A DNA stretch of 53,437 nucleotides from contig CABIYE010000016.1 in assembly GCA_902362865.1 (NCBI GenBank), positions 14,255 through 67,691 of the forward strand, written 5' to 3'. The first letter of the stretch is position 1, and each line of letters starts with the position of its first letter. The notes beneath the pieces are model-generated. The model was given only the letters and a program-made list of their open reading frames with translations, was not told the DNA's origin and ran no database searches. Shown piece by piece: positions 1 through 8,550 of the stretch. Origin of the DNA: Clostridiaceae bacterium. GTDB taxonomy: Bacteria; Bacillota; Clostridia; Lachnospirales; Lachnospiraceae. Position numbers and translations under genes: made by a program.

Positions 1-515
1 AGAAATACCAACGTACCTCCCGCGCGTACCAGCGCCTTGAAATCTATCTGCCTGCATCCATTTTCTCTCGGATGTGCCGTCACTACATGGAAAGAAGAGA
101 CAAAATCTCTGTGAGTAACAGGGATTCCCGCATAGGCAGGAACCGCCGACGCAGACGTGATACCCGGAACCACCTCAAAAGGAATTCCTTCTTCGGCAAG
201 AAGTTCCAATTCTTCACCTCCTCTTCCAAAAATAAAAGGGTCGCCTCCCTTCAGGCGCACCACCTTTTTCCCTTGTTTTGCTTCCCGGAAAAGTATTTTG
301 TTAATCTCCGTCTGCGAAACCGGATGATTTCCCGCTCGCTTTCCTGCATAAATCATCTGTTTACCCGGTGGAATCCGGCTTAAAATTTCCATACTGACTA
401 AAGCATCATATACAATAACATCCGCTTCTTCCAGCAGCATTTTTGCCTTCAAGGTCAAAAGGCCTTCGTCTCCCGGCCCCGCTCCCACAAGCCACACTTT
501 CCCTGTTTTACTCAT
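1..515 (-). CDS. cobA: Uroporphyrinogen-III C-methyltransferase, 3'-truncated by window edge
   Basis: SAM-dependent methyltransferase that makes precorrin-2 from uroporphyrinogen III, the entry to sirohaem and cobalamin. The visible N-terminal 171 residues begin [20 protein letters not shown], the glycine-rich SAM-binding start of the family, and contain the [16 protein letters not shown] motif near residues 85-100 and the [21 protein letters not shown] segment. The ATG at 515 overlaps the hemC stop by 4 nt (ATGA), and AGGAGG lies about 10 nt upstream. In clostridia this protein is often fused to a C-terminal uroporphyrinogen-III synthase (HemD); the edge hides whether that is so here. Confidence 0.9.
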   Translation of the reverse strand, partial: MSKTGKVWLVGAGPGDEGLLTLKAKMLLEEADVIVYDALVSMEILSRIPPGKQMIYAGKRAGNHPVSQTEINKILFREAKQGKKVVRLKGGDPFIFGRGGEELELLAEEGIPFEVVPGITSASAVPAYAGIPVTHRDFVSSFHVVTAHPRENGCRQIDFKALVRAGGTLVF

Positions 516-1414
516 TTTTTGTCTGCCTCCTGTGCCTGTTTCTTCATGGATGCTGCCAGTCGCTCACCCAGGCCTTCCGCTTCTTCCTGATTTCCACAGA
601 TATTATCTGTAAAATAAGTCTCTGTCTCTTCTCTATAATATAACCCTGTCAGAAGGAGTTCGTTTCCACTCCCTCTGGCATAAGCTGCCACCGGAGAAGT
701 ACAGCCTCCATCCAGAGCCTGTACAAACTGCCGCTCTGCTGCCGCCGCATATCTGCTGGCGGGATCATCCACTCCTTCCAGGAAAGCGTACGATTCTCCC
801 TTACGCCCCTGTACTGCCAGAATTCCCTGTCCCGCTGCCGGGAGCATCTCTTCCACAGAAAAATACCTTCCCGCCACCGACTCCATTCCCAGTCTTCTAA
901 GCCCCGCCGCCGCAAGGATTGTCCCGTCGTATCCTTCCGTTGAAAGCTTCTCAAGCCTTGTCTGCACATTACCGCGGATACTTCTGCATACTGCACGGGG
1001 ATACATTTTCTGTATTTGAATTCCTCTTCTCCGGCTGGAAGTACCGATTACCGCCTCCTCCGGCAGCGAAGAAACGCCCGGTCTGTAAATCAGCACATCT
1101 CTTGGATCCTCCCGTTCTGAAAATGCAAGAATCGGAAGCTCTTCTGAGATTTCCATCGGCATATCCTTCAGACTATGTACGGAAATATCAATTTCCCCAT
1201 TCAAAAGTGCCTGATCCAGCTCTTTTACAAATAAGCCTTTCCCGCCAATCTGCTCCAGGCTGCGTCCCAGGATCCTGTCTCCGGTAGTCTTCATAGTAAT
1301 AATCTCTGTCTTAACTTCCGGGTGAAACCGTTCTATTTTCTGCCGGATAAATTCTGCCTGCGCTACGGCAAGCTTACTCTCCCGGCTTCCTATCCGAATC
1401 ACAGATTGCATCAC
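512..1414 (-). CDS. hemC: Hydroxymethylbilane synthase (porphobilinogen deaminase)
   Basis: Condenses four porphobilinogen molecules into hydroxymethylbilane in the cytosol. The 300-residue length is normal. Family signatures are [14 protein letters not shown] near the N terminus, the HSLKDMP segment, TSSRRR in the middle, and [13 protein letters not shown], whose Cys238 should carry the dipyrromethane cofactor. The start is GTG at 1414 or the adjacent ATG at 1411; AAAGG lies 8-11 nt upstream. It lies between cbiK (48 nt upstream) and cobA (4-nt overlap), forming a tetrapyrrole operon. Confidence 0.95.
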   Translation of the reverse strand: MMQSVIRIGSRESKLAVAQAEFIRQKIERFHPEVKTEIITMKTTGDRILGRSLEQIGGKGLFVKELDQALLNGEIDISVHSLKDMPMEISEELPILAFSEREDPRDVLIYRPGVSSLPEEAVIGTSSRRRGIQIQKMYPRAVCRSIRGNVQTRLEKLSTEGYDGTILAAAGLRRLGMESVAGRYFSVEEMLPAAGQGILAVQGRKGESYAFLEGVDDPASRYAAAAERQFVQALDGGCTSPVAAYARGSGNELLLTGLYYREETETYFTDNICGNQEEAEGLGERLAASMKKQAQEADKK

Positions 1415-1462
1415 GTCTTTTTCCTTTCCCTGTCATTATTGTAAAACCTTGCTCTCAACAGA

Positions 1463-2233
1463 CTACATCGCTGCCCGTAAATGTTCCAGAAACAGATGCC
1501 GTATTCCTTTCATCTCGCCAAGTCCTTTTTCCATAACCTCTATTTCATAACCTGCTTCCTCAAGCTTTGTCTTCCAGGACTCTCTTTCTCCCGCCATTGT
1601 CTTTCTGACATGGCTGCCCGCCGTAACCATCAAAGGCATGATTGTTACTTTTTTATATTCTGCGACTCTAAGCTTCGTCATAACAGCTTCCAAATCAGGG
1701 AATCCCTCTGCCGTTCCAACCAACACCTGCGGATACCCCAGCAGATGAAAGGTATATTCCAGCGCCGGATATGCGGAATTGGCGTGATGTCCCGTCCCGT
1801 GTCCCATCAACACAAGTGCCTCATCCTCAGCAATTCTTACATTTTCCATAATCGTATGAACCACTTTTTTGTAATCCTCTGCATTACTTAGAAGCGGAGC
1901 GCTCACAGATACTTTTTCAAATCTGTCTTCATATTCTGTCAGGATTTTTCTCATATTGTCGTATTCCATCCCGTTAATTACATGTGAAGACTGAACTGCC
2001 AAAATCTTTACACCGTCCAAAGTCATGCGCTCCAGCGCCTCTTTCACATCAAGAACCGGTATCTGGTTCTTTTTCAACTTTTTAACAATCCGCTGACTGG
2101 TAAATGCACGGTAAATCTGATATTCCGGGAAATGTTCTTCTATATCCCGCTCCAGTGCCGCTATTGTTTTCTCCAATGCATCCATATGGCTGGTTCCGGG
2201 ACCCGCAAGTAAAATTCCTTTCTTTTTTCCCAT
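1463..2233 (-). CDS. cbiK: Anaerobic sirohydrochlorin cobaltochelatase
   Basis: Class II chelatase that inserts Co2+ into sirohydrochlorin in the oxygen-independent cobalamin pathway. At 256 residues it matches CbiK length. His145 in LMGHGTGHH and His208 in VTAGSHVRKTMAG correspond to the two metal-binding histidines of Salmonella CbiK (His145, His207), and Glu90 in NGMEYDNM to its Glu89. It starts at ATG 2233 with AAGGAAGG 6 nt upstream. It is the first gene of the cbiK-hemC-cobA run, and a long inverted repeat sits just upstream of its ribosome-binding site. No lipoprotein signal is visible, so it is probably cytosolic. Confidence 0.92.
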   Translation of the reverse strand: MGKKKGILLAGPGTSHMDALEKTIAALERDIEEHFPEYQIYRAFTSQRIVKKLKKNQIPVLDVKEALERMTLDGVKILAVQSSHVINGMEYDNMRKILTEYEDRFEKVSVSAPLLSNAEDYKKVVHTIMENVRIAEDEALVLMGHGTGHHANSAYPALEYTFHLLGYPQVLVGTAEGFPDLEAVMTKLRVAEYKKVTIMPLMVTAGSHVRKTMAGERESWKTKLEEAGYEIEVMEKGLGEMKGIRHLFLEHLRAAM

Positions 2234-2255
2234 ATCCGTCCTTCCTTTTATTTAT

Positions 2256-2308
2256 ACAGGGAAGAGGCTGCACCATCTGTTATTTTCCGGTGAAGAACTC
2301 TTCCCTGT
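2256..2308 (-). promoter_or_regulatory. Hairpin in the cbiK leader / 3' end of the SLH gene
   Basis: A perfect 11-bp inverted repeat, ACAGGGAAGAG at 2256-2266 and CTCTTCCCTGT at 2298-2308, encloses a 31-nt loop containing a further CACC/GGUG pair. On the minus strand it ends about 13 nt before the cbiK Shine-Dalgarno and is followed by AUAAAUAAAA rather than a clean U-run. It could terminate the upstream SLH gene or control cbiK. The cobalamin-riboswitch consensus was looked for and not seen. Confidence 0.45.
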
Positions 2309-2337
2309 TATTTTGCAGTCACGAATATTCTACTGCG

Positions 2338-4548
2338 TTATTTTGCTACATTTTCTATAAATCTCATAATAATAGTCGCACATTCTGCACGTGTTGCATT
2401 CCCCAATGGATCGAGTACGGTTCCGTTATCTTTACCGGAAATAATTTTATTTCCTACCGCCCATTCCATCGCTTCCTTCGCATACGCTGTCACACTTGCC
2501 GCATCACTAAAATTGCTGATATCCGCCGGAGCTTCCGATTCATACTTTTTATATTGCGCGTAACGGTACATCATCACCGCCATCTGCTCGCGGTTAATAT
2601 TGTCAGACGGTCCAAATCTGCCGGAATCACTATAGCCGGTAACTACCCCCGTATCAGCGGCCCAAAGAACTGAAGATGTAAACCATGCTCCATACGGGAC
2701 ATCCGGGAATATGGCCTTATACATCACTTCGGGCGTATCATTCATTCTATAGAGAATCGTCGTAAAATGTGCGCGCGCCAACGGATCATTCGTTCCAAAA
2801 CAGGTATCATTAAGCCCTGTCATCAAACCATTCGTATAATTATAATACACCGCATCATAATACCATTCTGTTTCCACAACATCTTCAAACGGCAGTTTTA
2901 CCGGTTCCGGGTCGGGTGTCGGCTCTGGATCCGGCGTTGGTGTCGGGTCAGGCGTTGGATCTGGGTCGGGTGTCGGCTCTGGATCCGGGTCGGGTGTCGG
3001 ATCCGGATCGGGATCGGGATCTGGCTCTGATACCTTCTCCAGCTCCTTAATTGCCTTCTGTAAGGCTTCTGTCTGTTCATCAACTACAGCCTGGTTTTCC
3101 TCATCCGGAACATTTTCCAACAGTTCTTTTGCTTTCGTAAGCTCATCCGCAACCTTCTTCCAGGACTCTTGGGTATATTCCGCCTCTGCAAGCTCTTCCG
3201 CTGCGTCCACTGCATTTTTAAGCCCACTCACATCTGCAGGTATCGGTTCTGGATCCGGTACTAAATCCGGGTCAAAATTCTCATCATGGTAAGTATCAGG
3301 GATCTCACTGTCCCAAGGAGACGGTAAAGTTGTATCCGGTAAAATTTTTTCAAATACCGCATAAGTCTGCGGATCGTACTGACGCAGCTCTTCTCTGGTA
3401 TTTACCGGGCTGCGCACACCGTCCTGCCAGTTCGGCGCTTCATCCATTACATTAAACCAAATGGTACACATCGTGGCAAAGAATTCATCTGCATTAGAAA
3501 TAGCATAAGTATTCGGCCAAAGATTATTCTCTACCGCATGATTATACGCTGCAAGGAACTCATTACTTAAGGTCTTGTCTTCCAGAAGATCCATTCCCAC
3601 AGACTTTACACAGTGTCCGAATTCATGGATCAGTATATTTTCATTGGTATACATAGTATTCAGATACCAATCGCTTGTATTATTCCTGGTACGGATAATA
3701 TTCTGTTCTGCAATGGAAGATACGCAGTTATTGTAGGGACTTCCGCCATATCCTTCCACATCGTACATTTCCTTATTAAACCAATAGCGGTGTTCCGGTA
3801 TCAGATATACATTCTGGTGCGGGCTGTACACCGCCAGAGAACAGTTATATGCCTTCATGTTCGCCGCAATACCATTCTCTGTCTTTCCCAGCATAATATC
3901 AATCTGCTCCGCAGCCTTTTCAAGGGAAGAATAGGCAACACTGCCATCAGCTTTCACCACAATGCCGGTCTCTGACACAACAGACTGTGTATAAAAGCTC
4001 ATATATGGGATATTCGTATAGACTGCATCCTGGGCGCTTTTTCCGTTTTGGTCCTTAATCGTTGCCCCTGACACTTCCAGCGTCAGCCCTTTAGAAATAT
4101 CAATCGTTCCACTAAAATAAATGCTTGACATGTGCAGATTTTCGTCCAGCCTTGCCATGCTTTGGGCGTCTGTCGCAGCAATTTCCTGATTCTCTTTGTC
4201 AAAATAGAGGGTATTTGTAAGTTCCCCGTAATACTCGTAATACTCATTTTTTCTTTCCAGAGTAATTTTTGTATCACCATTTTTTAAAACGAAATTATCC
4301 ACATCTATCGCTTCATTTTCGTCCACATATCTGTCCCAGTAGATTTCCAAAAAGTTTCCTTCTGTCAAGACGCGGATTTTTACAATGCGCGGTCCGTCAT
4401 AATCTTCCGCAGCATTCACATTACCGTCCTCATCCACGGCAAATGTCGGAGTACTTTCTGCCGCCTCCACGGACTGTGCCGGCAGGAAACTTCCTGCCAA
4501 CAGGCTGGTTACCAGAACCACTGCCCATAACTTCATTAATTTTCTCAC
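2338..4548 (-). CDS. Secreted zinc metallopeptidase-like protein with FIVAR and three SLH domains
   Basis: Surface protein of 736 residues. The GTG at 4548 is chosen because AAAGGAGG lies 7 nt upstream and it places a clean signal peptide at the start (MRKLMKLWAVVLVTSLLAG ending ...QSVEAAES). The ectodomain carries ILIHEFGHC near residues 305-313, a gluzincin-like HExxH zinc motif, with a candidate third ligand in NADEFFAT about 45 residues later. A FIVAR-like helical segment (about 440-505) follows, then a long Asp/Pro/Thr linker of DP, TP and EP dipeptides, then three SLH domains to the C terminus. SLH domains bind pyruvylated secondary wall polymers. The metal ligands look intact, but the substrate is unknown. 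The SLH block resembles that of the protein at 51427-53388. Confidence 0.8.
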   Translation of the reverse strand: MRKLMKLWAVVLVTSLLAGSFLPAQSVEAAESTPTFAVDEDGNVNAAEDYDGPRIVKIRVLTEGNFLEIYWDRYVDENEAIDVDNFVLKNGDTKITLERKNEYYEYYGELTNTLYFDKENQEIAATDAQSMARLDENLHMSSIYFSGTIDISKGLTLEVSGATIKDQNGKSAQDAVYTNIPYMSFYTQSVVSETGIVVKADGSVAYSSLEKAAEQIDIMLGKTENGIAANMKAYNCSLAVYSPHQNVYLIPEHRYWFNKEMYDVEGYGGSPYNNCVSSIAEQNIIRTRNNTSDWYLNTMYTNENILIHEFGHCVKSVGMDLLEDKTLSNEFLAAYNHAVENNLWPNTYAISNADEFFATMCTIWFNVMDEAPNWQDGVRSPVNTREELRQYDPQTYAVFEKILPDTTLPSPWDSEIPDTYHDENFDPDLVPDPEPIPADVSGLKNAVDAAEELAEAEYTQESWKKVADELTKAKELLENVPDEENQAVVDEQTEALQKAIKELEKVSEPDPDPDPDPTPDPDPEPTPDPDPTPDPTPTPDPEPTPDPEPVKLPFEDVVETEWYYDAVYYNYTNGLMTGLNDTCFGTNDPLARAHFTTILYRMNDTPEVMYKAIFPDVPYGAWFTSSVLWAADTGVVTGYSDSGRFGPSDNINREQMAVMMYRYAQYKKYESEAPADISNFSDAASVTAYAKEAMEWAVGNKIISGKDNGTVLDPLGNATRAECATIIMRFIENVAK

Positions 4549-4590
4549 TTGCGTTCCTCCTTTACGTAATTTCGATTTCAATATGCATAA

Positions 4591-4619
4591 ATTATACCAC
4601 GCACACTACTGCACCACAA
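4591..4619 (-). promoter_or_regulatory. Promoter of the SLH metallopeptidase gene
   Basis: On the minus strand, TTGTGG (4614-4619), a 17-nt spacer and TATAAT (4591-4596) preceded by TGG, an extended -10. The -35 box abuts the T-run of the kbl terminator. Confidence 0.65.
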
Positions 4620-4620
4620 C

Positions 4621-4666
4621 AAAAAGATTGCGCTATGCAGCCGGATTATCTCTGCATAGCGCAATC
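4621..4666 (-). terminator. Rho-independent terminator of tdh-kbl
   Basis: Perfect 15-bp stem GATTGCGCTATGCAG / CTGCATAGCGCAATC with an 11-nt loop, followed on the minus strand by TTTTTG. It ends the tdh-kbl transcript just after the kbl stop. Confidence 0.9.
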
Positions 4667-4680
4667 ACTTATCCCGTATT

Positions 4681-5880
4681 TTATTCAGCTTTCATTTCTT
4701 CTCTTACTTCCTTGAAACACTGCACAATAAAATCTATATCTTCCTTCGTATGGCTTGCACATACCTGCGTACGGATTCTTGCTTTTCCCTTCGGCACTAC
4801 CGGATAGGAGAAAGCTACCACATACACACCTTTGTCCATCATACGCTTTGCAAATTCTGCCGCTGTCTTTTCATCATACAGCATAACCGGCACACAGGGA
4901 TGAGTTCCCGGAATAATGTCAAACCCATTATCTACCAGCTTTTTGCGATAATAAGCAGTCACTTCTTCCAAATGATCGCGCAACTTTGTGCTCTCATCCA
5001 GCATATCAAACAGCTCGATGCTTGCGCCTGCAATTGCCGGTGCAAGGGAATTGGAAAACAGGTACGGACGGCTTCTCTGGCGAAGAAGATCAATAATCTC
5101 CTTACGTCCTGATGTATAGCCGCCGGATGCTCCGCCCAGCGCTTTGCCTAAGGTTCCCGTGATAATGTCAACTCGTCCCTGAACACCACAATACTCCGGA
5201 GTACCCCTGCCTGTCTTTCCTACAAATCCCACTGCATGGCTGTCATCTACCATTACCAGTGCATGATACTTATCTGCCAGGTCGCACACTCCCTTTAGGT
5301 TGCAGATGATTCCATCCATAGAGAACACCCCATCTGTCGCAATCAGCTTGATTCTCGCGCCTGCTTCATCTGCCGCCTTAAGCTGTGCCTCAAGGTCTTC
5401 CATATTATTATTCTTATAACGGAACCTTTTTGCTTTACACAGACGAACGCCGTCGATAATAGAAGCGTGATTTAATTCATCACTGATGACCGCATCATCC
5501 GCCGTAAGAAGTGTCTCAAACAATCCTCCGTTAGCATCAAAACAGGAAGAGTAAAGGATGGTATCATCCGTTCCCAAAAAATCAGAAATCTTCTTCTCTA
5601 ATTTCTTGTGAATGTCCTGTGTTCCGCAGATAAAACGAACAGAGGCAACGCCATACCCTTTCTCATCATAGGTACGCTTCGCAGCTTCAATCAGCCGGGG
5701 ATTGTCTCCCAACCCAAGATAGTTATTGGCACACATACAGAGAAGCTCTCTTCCGTCCTCCATCTTTACTCTTGCTCCCTGTGGGGACACAAAAGGCGCT
5801 TCACCTTTAAAAAGGCCCGCATCTTTAATATCCTCTACTTCCTTTGCATAAATATTTAAAATATCATCTTTTCTTTCCAT
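4681..5880 (-). CDS. kbl: Glycine C-acetyltransferase (2-amino-3-ketobutyrate CoA ligase)
   Basis: PLP enzyme that cleaves 2-amino-3-ketobutyrate with CoA to glycine and acetyl-CoA, the second step of threonine breakdown. It is 399 residues from ATG 5880; the upstream in-frame TTG at 5889 is too close to AAGGAAGG to be used. It shows the alpha-oxoamine synthase pattern: [35 protein letters not shown] and the PLP lysine Lys246 in [10 protein letters not shown]. It follows tdh by 25 nt and ends in a strong terminator. Confidence 0.94.
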   Translation of the reverse strand: MERKDDILNIYAKEVEDIKDAGLFKGEAPFVSPQGARVKMEDGRELLCMCANNYLGLGDNPRLIEAAKRTYDEKGYGVASVRFICGTQDIHKKLEKKISDFLGTDDTILYSSCFDANGGLFETLLTADDAVISDELNHASIIDGVRLCKAKRFRYKNNNMEDLEAQLKAADEAGARIKLIATDGVFSMDGIICNLKGVCDLADKYHALVMVDDSHAVGFVGKTGRGTPEYCGVQGRVDIITGTLGKALGGASGGYTSGRKEIIDLLRQRSRPYLFSNSLAPAIAGASIELFDMLDESTKLRDHLEEVTAYYRKKLVDNGFDIIPGTHPCVPVMLYDEKTAAEFAKRMMDKGVYVVAFSYPVVPKGKARIRTQVCASHTKEDIDFIVQCFKEVREEMKAE

Positions 5881-5905
5881 CGGTATCAACCTTCCTTCTT
5901 CTCTC

Positions 5906-6970
5906 TTAATCGTTCACATGTGCCCAGTCCAGGATTACTTTTCCTGACATACCGGAAATCATTGCCTCGAAACCTTTTTCATAGTCTTTGATGTCGAAGT
6001 GATGTGTGATAATCGGCGAAATATCCAGTCCTGCCTGGAGCATGGTTGACATCTTATACCAGGTATCCCACACCTTTCTTCCATAAATACCGCGGAGATT
6101 CAATCCGTTGAAAATAACCGTCTCCAAATCTACCTTCGCATCCGCTCTCTGCAGTCCAAGCAACGCGATATTTCCCCCGTGCTTCATATTGTGAATCATA
6201 TCGTGAAGACCTGCCTGAGAACCGGACATCTCGAGCCCTACGTCAAACCCTTCCGTCATCCCAATCGCTTTCATAACTTCCGGAAGCGTCTCTTCTTTCA
6301 GATTAACCGTTCTGGTAGCGCCAAGCTTTTCTGCCAGCTCCAGACGGTATGGGTTCAAATCCGTTACCACAACATGTCTTGCCCCTGAGAATTTGGCAAT
6401 TGCAGCCGCCATACATCCAATTGGCCCGGCTCCCGCGATCAATACGTCTTCCCCAAGCATATCATAAGAAAGAGCCGTATGGGTAGCATTTCCAAACGGA
6501 TCAAAAATTGCGTACATCTCCTCCGGGATATTCGGATTACACGGCCACACATTCGAAGATGGAATGACCAGATATTCTGCAAATGCACCACTTCTGTTCA
6601 CGCCGACTCCTTTTGCATCCTTGCAGTTCTCTTTATGGCCTTCCAGACAGTTCCTGCATTTTCCACAGGTAATATGTCCTTCGCCGGACACCAGGTCGCC
6701 CGGCTTAAATCCCTGTACGCCGGGACCTACCTCTGCAACCTCTCCCACATATTCATGTCCGGCCGTAAGCCCTATCGGAATCGTATGCTGCGCCCAGTCA
6801 TTCCACTGATAGATGTGTACATCCGTCCCACAGATTGCCGTCTTATGAATCTTAATCTTCACATCATTCGGCCCCACTTCCGGAACCGGGACTCTCTTCA
6901 TCCACAGCCCTTCTTCCGGTTTCTCTTTCACAAGCGCCCACATCATACCATCATTTTTCATTTCTCCCAT
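5906..6970 (-). CDS. tdh: L-threonine 3-dehydrogenase
   Basis: Zinc-dependent medium-chain dehydrogenase that oxidises threonine to 2-amino-3-ketobutyrate with NAD+. It has 354 residues. The catalytic zinc region includes Cys47 (AICGTDVH) and His72-Glu73 (TAGHEYVGE); the structural zinc cysteines are at about 102, 105, 108 and 116 (CGKCRNC...C). A Rossmann motif [14 protein letters not shown] lies near residue 175. GGGAGG lies 9 nt before ATG 6970. It forms an operon with kbl and faces the divergent sstT gene, so threonine import and degradation are adjacent. Confidence 0.93.
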   Translation of the reverse strand: MGEMKNDGMMWALVKEKPEEGLWMKRVPVPEVGPNDVKIKIHKTAICGTDVHIYQWNDWAQHTIPIGLTAGHEYVGEVAEVGPGVQGFKPGDLVSGEGHITCGKCRNCLEGHKENCKDAKGVGVNRSGAFAEYLVIPSSNVWPCNPNIPEEMYAIFDPFGNATHTALSYDMLGEDVLIAGAGPIGCMAAAIAKFSGARHVVVTDLNPYRLELAEKLGATRTVNLKEETLPEVMKAIGMTEGFDVGLEMSGSQAGLHDMIHNMKHGGNIALLGLQRADAKVDLETVIFNGLNLRGIYGRKVWDTWYKMSTMLQAGLDISPIITHHFDIKDYEKGFEAMISGMSGKVILDWAHVND

Positions 6971-7071
6971 TGGTCTTTTCCTCCCAAATCACCGCCATCT
7001 TCCCCTGATGGCTATTTTTTATCCTTACTTCTGTTCCAAACGCCTCCTTACACGTTCGTCACTGTATAAAT

Positions 7072-7100
7072 AGTATAGCATTCTTAAGAACCCCATACAA
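7072..7100 (-). promoter_or_regulatory. Promoter of tdh-kbl with a palindrome in the spacer
   Basis: On the minus strand TTGTAT (7095-7100), 17 nt, then TATACT (7072-7077). The spacer contains the perfect 10-bp palindrome TTCTTAAGAA (7081-7090), a possible operator. The transcript would have a leader of about 100 nt. Confidence 0.6.
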
Positions 7101-7169
7101 TCTATTTTTTACTTTATGCAGTGATTTTTTACAAAAAAATTCCTATTTTTCATTTTTTATATGGCATTA

Positions 7170-7198
7170 TTTACAAAGATATGCGATAATACCATTAT
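7170..7198 (+). promoter_or_regulatory. Candidate sstT promoter
   Basis: TTTACA (7170-7175), 17 nt, CATTAT (7193-7198). Only a moderate match, but it places the transcript start near 7205, downstream of the first in-frame ATG at 7161. Confidence 0.4.
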
Positions 7199-7220
7199 CG
7201 GGGAAAACAAAATGAGAAAG

Positions 7221-7255
7221 AGAGGAGAGCAGATATATCCCGTAAATATATCTGC
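7221..7255 (+). promoter_or_regulatory. Shine-Dalgarno followed by a hairpin in the sstT leader
   Basis: AGAGGAG (7221-7227) is directly followed by a perfect 10-bp hairpin, GCAGATATAT (7229-7238) and ATATATCTGC (7246-7255) with a 7-nt loop. The likely ATG is 10 nt past the hairpin. Folding would bring a distant ribosome-binding site to normal spacing. Confidence 0.5.
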
Positions 7256-7265
7256 AAAAATTGGT

Positions 7266-8507
7266 ATGAAAAACGTAATGAAAAAATGGAACAGCATCAG
7301 TCTCGTGCTGAGAATTATCTGTGGTCTCATCATAGGTATTATTCTCGGGCTAGTGATTCCAAAGGTAACCGTAATAGCGCTCTTGGGGGATTTGTTTGTT
7401 GGTGCTTTGAAAGCGATTGCGCCGCTTCTGGTATTCTTCCTTGTTATGAGTTCTCTGGCACATATGGGGCAGGGTCAGAAGACAAATATGGGATTTATCG
7501 TCATGCTCTATATGCTGGGCAATGTCATGTCGGCGCTTGTATCCGTTATTGCATGTAAGCTCTTTCCGGTTACACTGACACTTGCCGAAGCTGCAGGCGA
7601 AGATATGGCTCCGCCCAGCGGTGTTGGCGAAGTTTTGAAAAATCTGTTAATGAATGTGGTATCTAACCCGGTCGGATCTATCGTAGATGCAAACTACATA
7701 GGTATCCTTGCATGGGCGTGTATCTTTGGTGTTGCTCTGAAATGCGCATCCGATTCTACCAAGCTGCTGCTTGATGATTTTTCTTCTGCAATTTCCACAG
7801 CAGTAAAATGGGTCATCAGCTTTGCTCCCTTCGGTATCATGGGGCTTATTTTTAATGTTATTTCCACATCCGGACTCAGCGCTCTGCTGTCTTATGGACG
7901 GCTGATTCTTGTGTTAGTCGGAAGTATGGCTTTCGTTGCGCTGGTTATGAACCCGATTATCGTATTCCTGTGCATTAGAAAGAATCCCTATCCACTCGTA
8001 TTTAAATGTCTGACGAAGAGTTTTATTACTGCATTTTTCACACGAAGCTCTGCTGCTAACATTCCGGTAAACATGGAGCTCTGTAAAGAACTGGGATTGG
8101 ATGAAGAACAGTATTCCATCTCCATCCCGCTTGGCGCCACCATTAATATGGCCGGAGCCGCCATCACAATTTCTGTAATGGCATTATCCGCTGCTAATAC
8201 ACTGGATATCAGTGTAGACTTCGGAACGGCTCTTATCCTCTGTGTGCTCTCCGCACTCAGTGCAGCCGGAGCTTCCGGTGTGGCAGGCGGTTCTTTGCTG
8301 CTGATTCCTATGGCATGCAGCCTGTTCGGAATTCCGTCCGAAGTTGCCATGCAGGTAGTTGGCGTTGGTTTCATTATTGGTGTTATCCAGGATTCCTGTG
8401 AAACAGGGCTGAACTCTTCTACAGATGTACTCTTTACGGCAGCAGCCGAATTCAGAGACAGAAGATTACATCCTGAATACTACGCAGCGAAGAAAAAAGC
8501 TGAATAG
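7266..8507 (+). CDS. sstT: Serine/threonine:Na+ symporter (DAACS family)
   Basis: Integral membrane sodium symporter for serine and threonine. From ATG 7266 the protein has 413 residues, as usual for SstT, and starts [20 protein letters not shown], matching the family N terminus; ATG 7278 is also possible. In-frame ATGs at 7161 and 7212 would add an unlikely polar extension. Typical DAACS segments are [13 protein letters not shown] (about 298-310), [14 protein letters not shown] and [18 protein letters not shown]. It is divergent from tdh-kbl and ends in a terminator shared with glyS. Confidence 0.88.
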   Translation: MKNVMKKWNSISLVLRIICGLIIGIILGLVIPKVTVIALLGDLFVGALKAIAPLLVFFLVMSSLAHMGQGQKTNMGFIVMLYMLGNVMSALVSVIACKLFPVTLTLAEAAGEDMAPPSGVGEVLKNLLMNVVSNPVGSIVDANYIGILAWACIFGVALKCASDSTKLLLDDFSSAISTAVKWVISFAPFGIMGLIFNVISTSGLSALLSYGRLILVLVGSMAFVALVMNPIIVFLCIRKNPYPLVFKCLTKSFITAFFTRSSAANIPVNMELCKELGLDEEQYSISIPLGATINMAGAAITISVMALSAANTLDISVDFGTALILCVLSALSAAGASGVAGGSLLLIPMACSLFGIPSEVAMQVVGVGFIIGVIQDSCETGLNSSTDVLFTAAAEFRDRRLHPEYYAAKKKAE

Positions 8508-8536
8508 AAAAAAGGGCGCCAACGGCGTCCTTTTTC
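8508..8536. terminator. Bidirectional terminator between sstT and glyS
   Basis: AAAAAGGGCGCC / GGCGTCCTTTTT stem with a 3-nt loop, one G-U pair, and T/A runs on both sides. It serves the two converging genes. Confidence 0.85.
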
Positions 8537-8550
8537 ATACTTTTATTCTC

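Noticed and set aside
2234..2337. Cobalamin riboswitch ahead of cbiK
   Set aside because: The interval is only about 100 nt and lacks the B12 box and the other conserved cobalamin segments.
2890..3030. Tandem-looking repeat of CCGGATCCGGGTCGGGTGTC-like units
   Set aside because: It is the codon pattern of the Asp/Pro/Thr linker in the SLH metallopeptidase, not an independent repeat element or CRISPR.
6994..7012. GCCATC/GATGGC hairpin followed by TATTTTTT on the plus strand
   Set aside because: Terminator-like, but no plus-strand gene ends there; it lies in the tdh leader, where the minus strand lacks a T-run. Too short to call.
7161..7265. N-terminal extension of SstT from ATG 7161
   Set aside because: It is upstream of the likely transcript start, lacks a Shine-Dalgarno, and adds a polar segment absent from the family.
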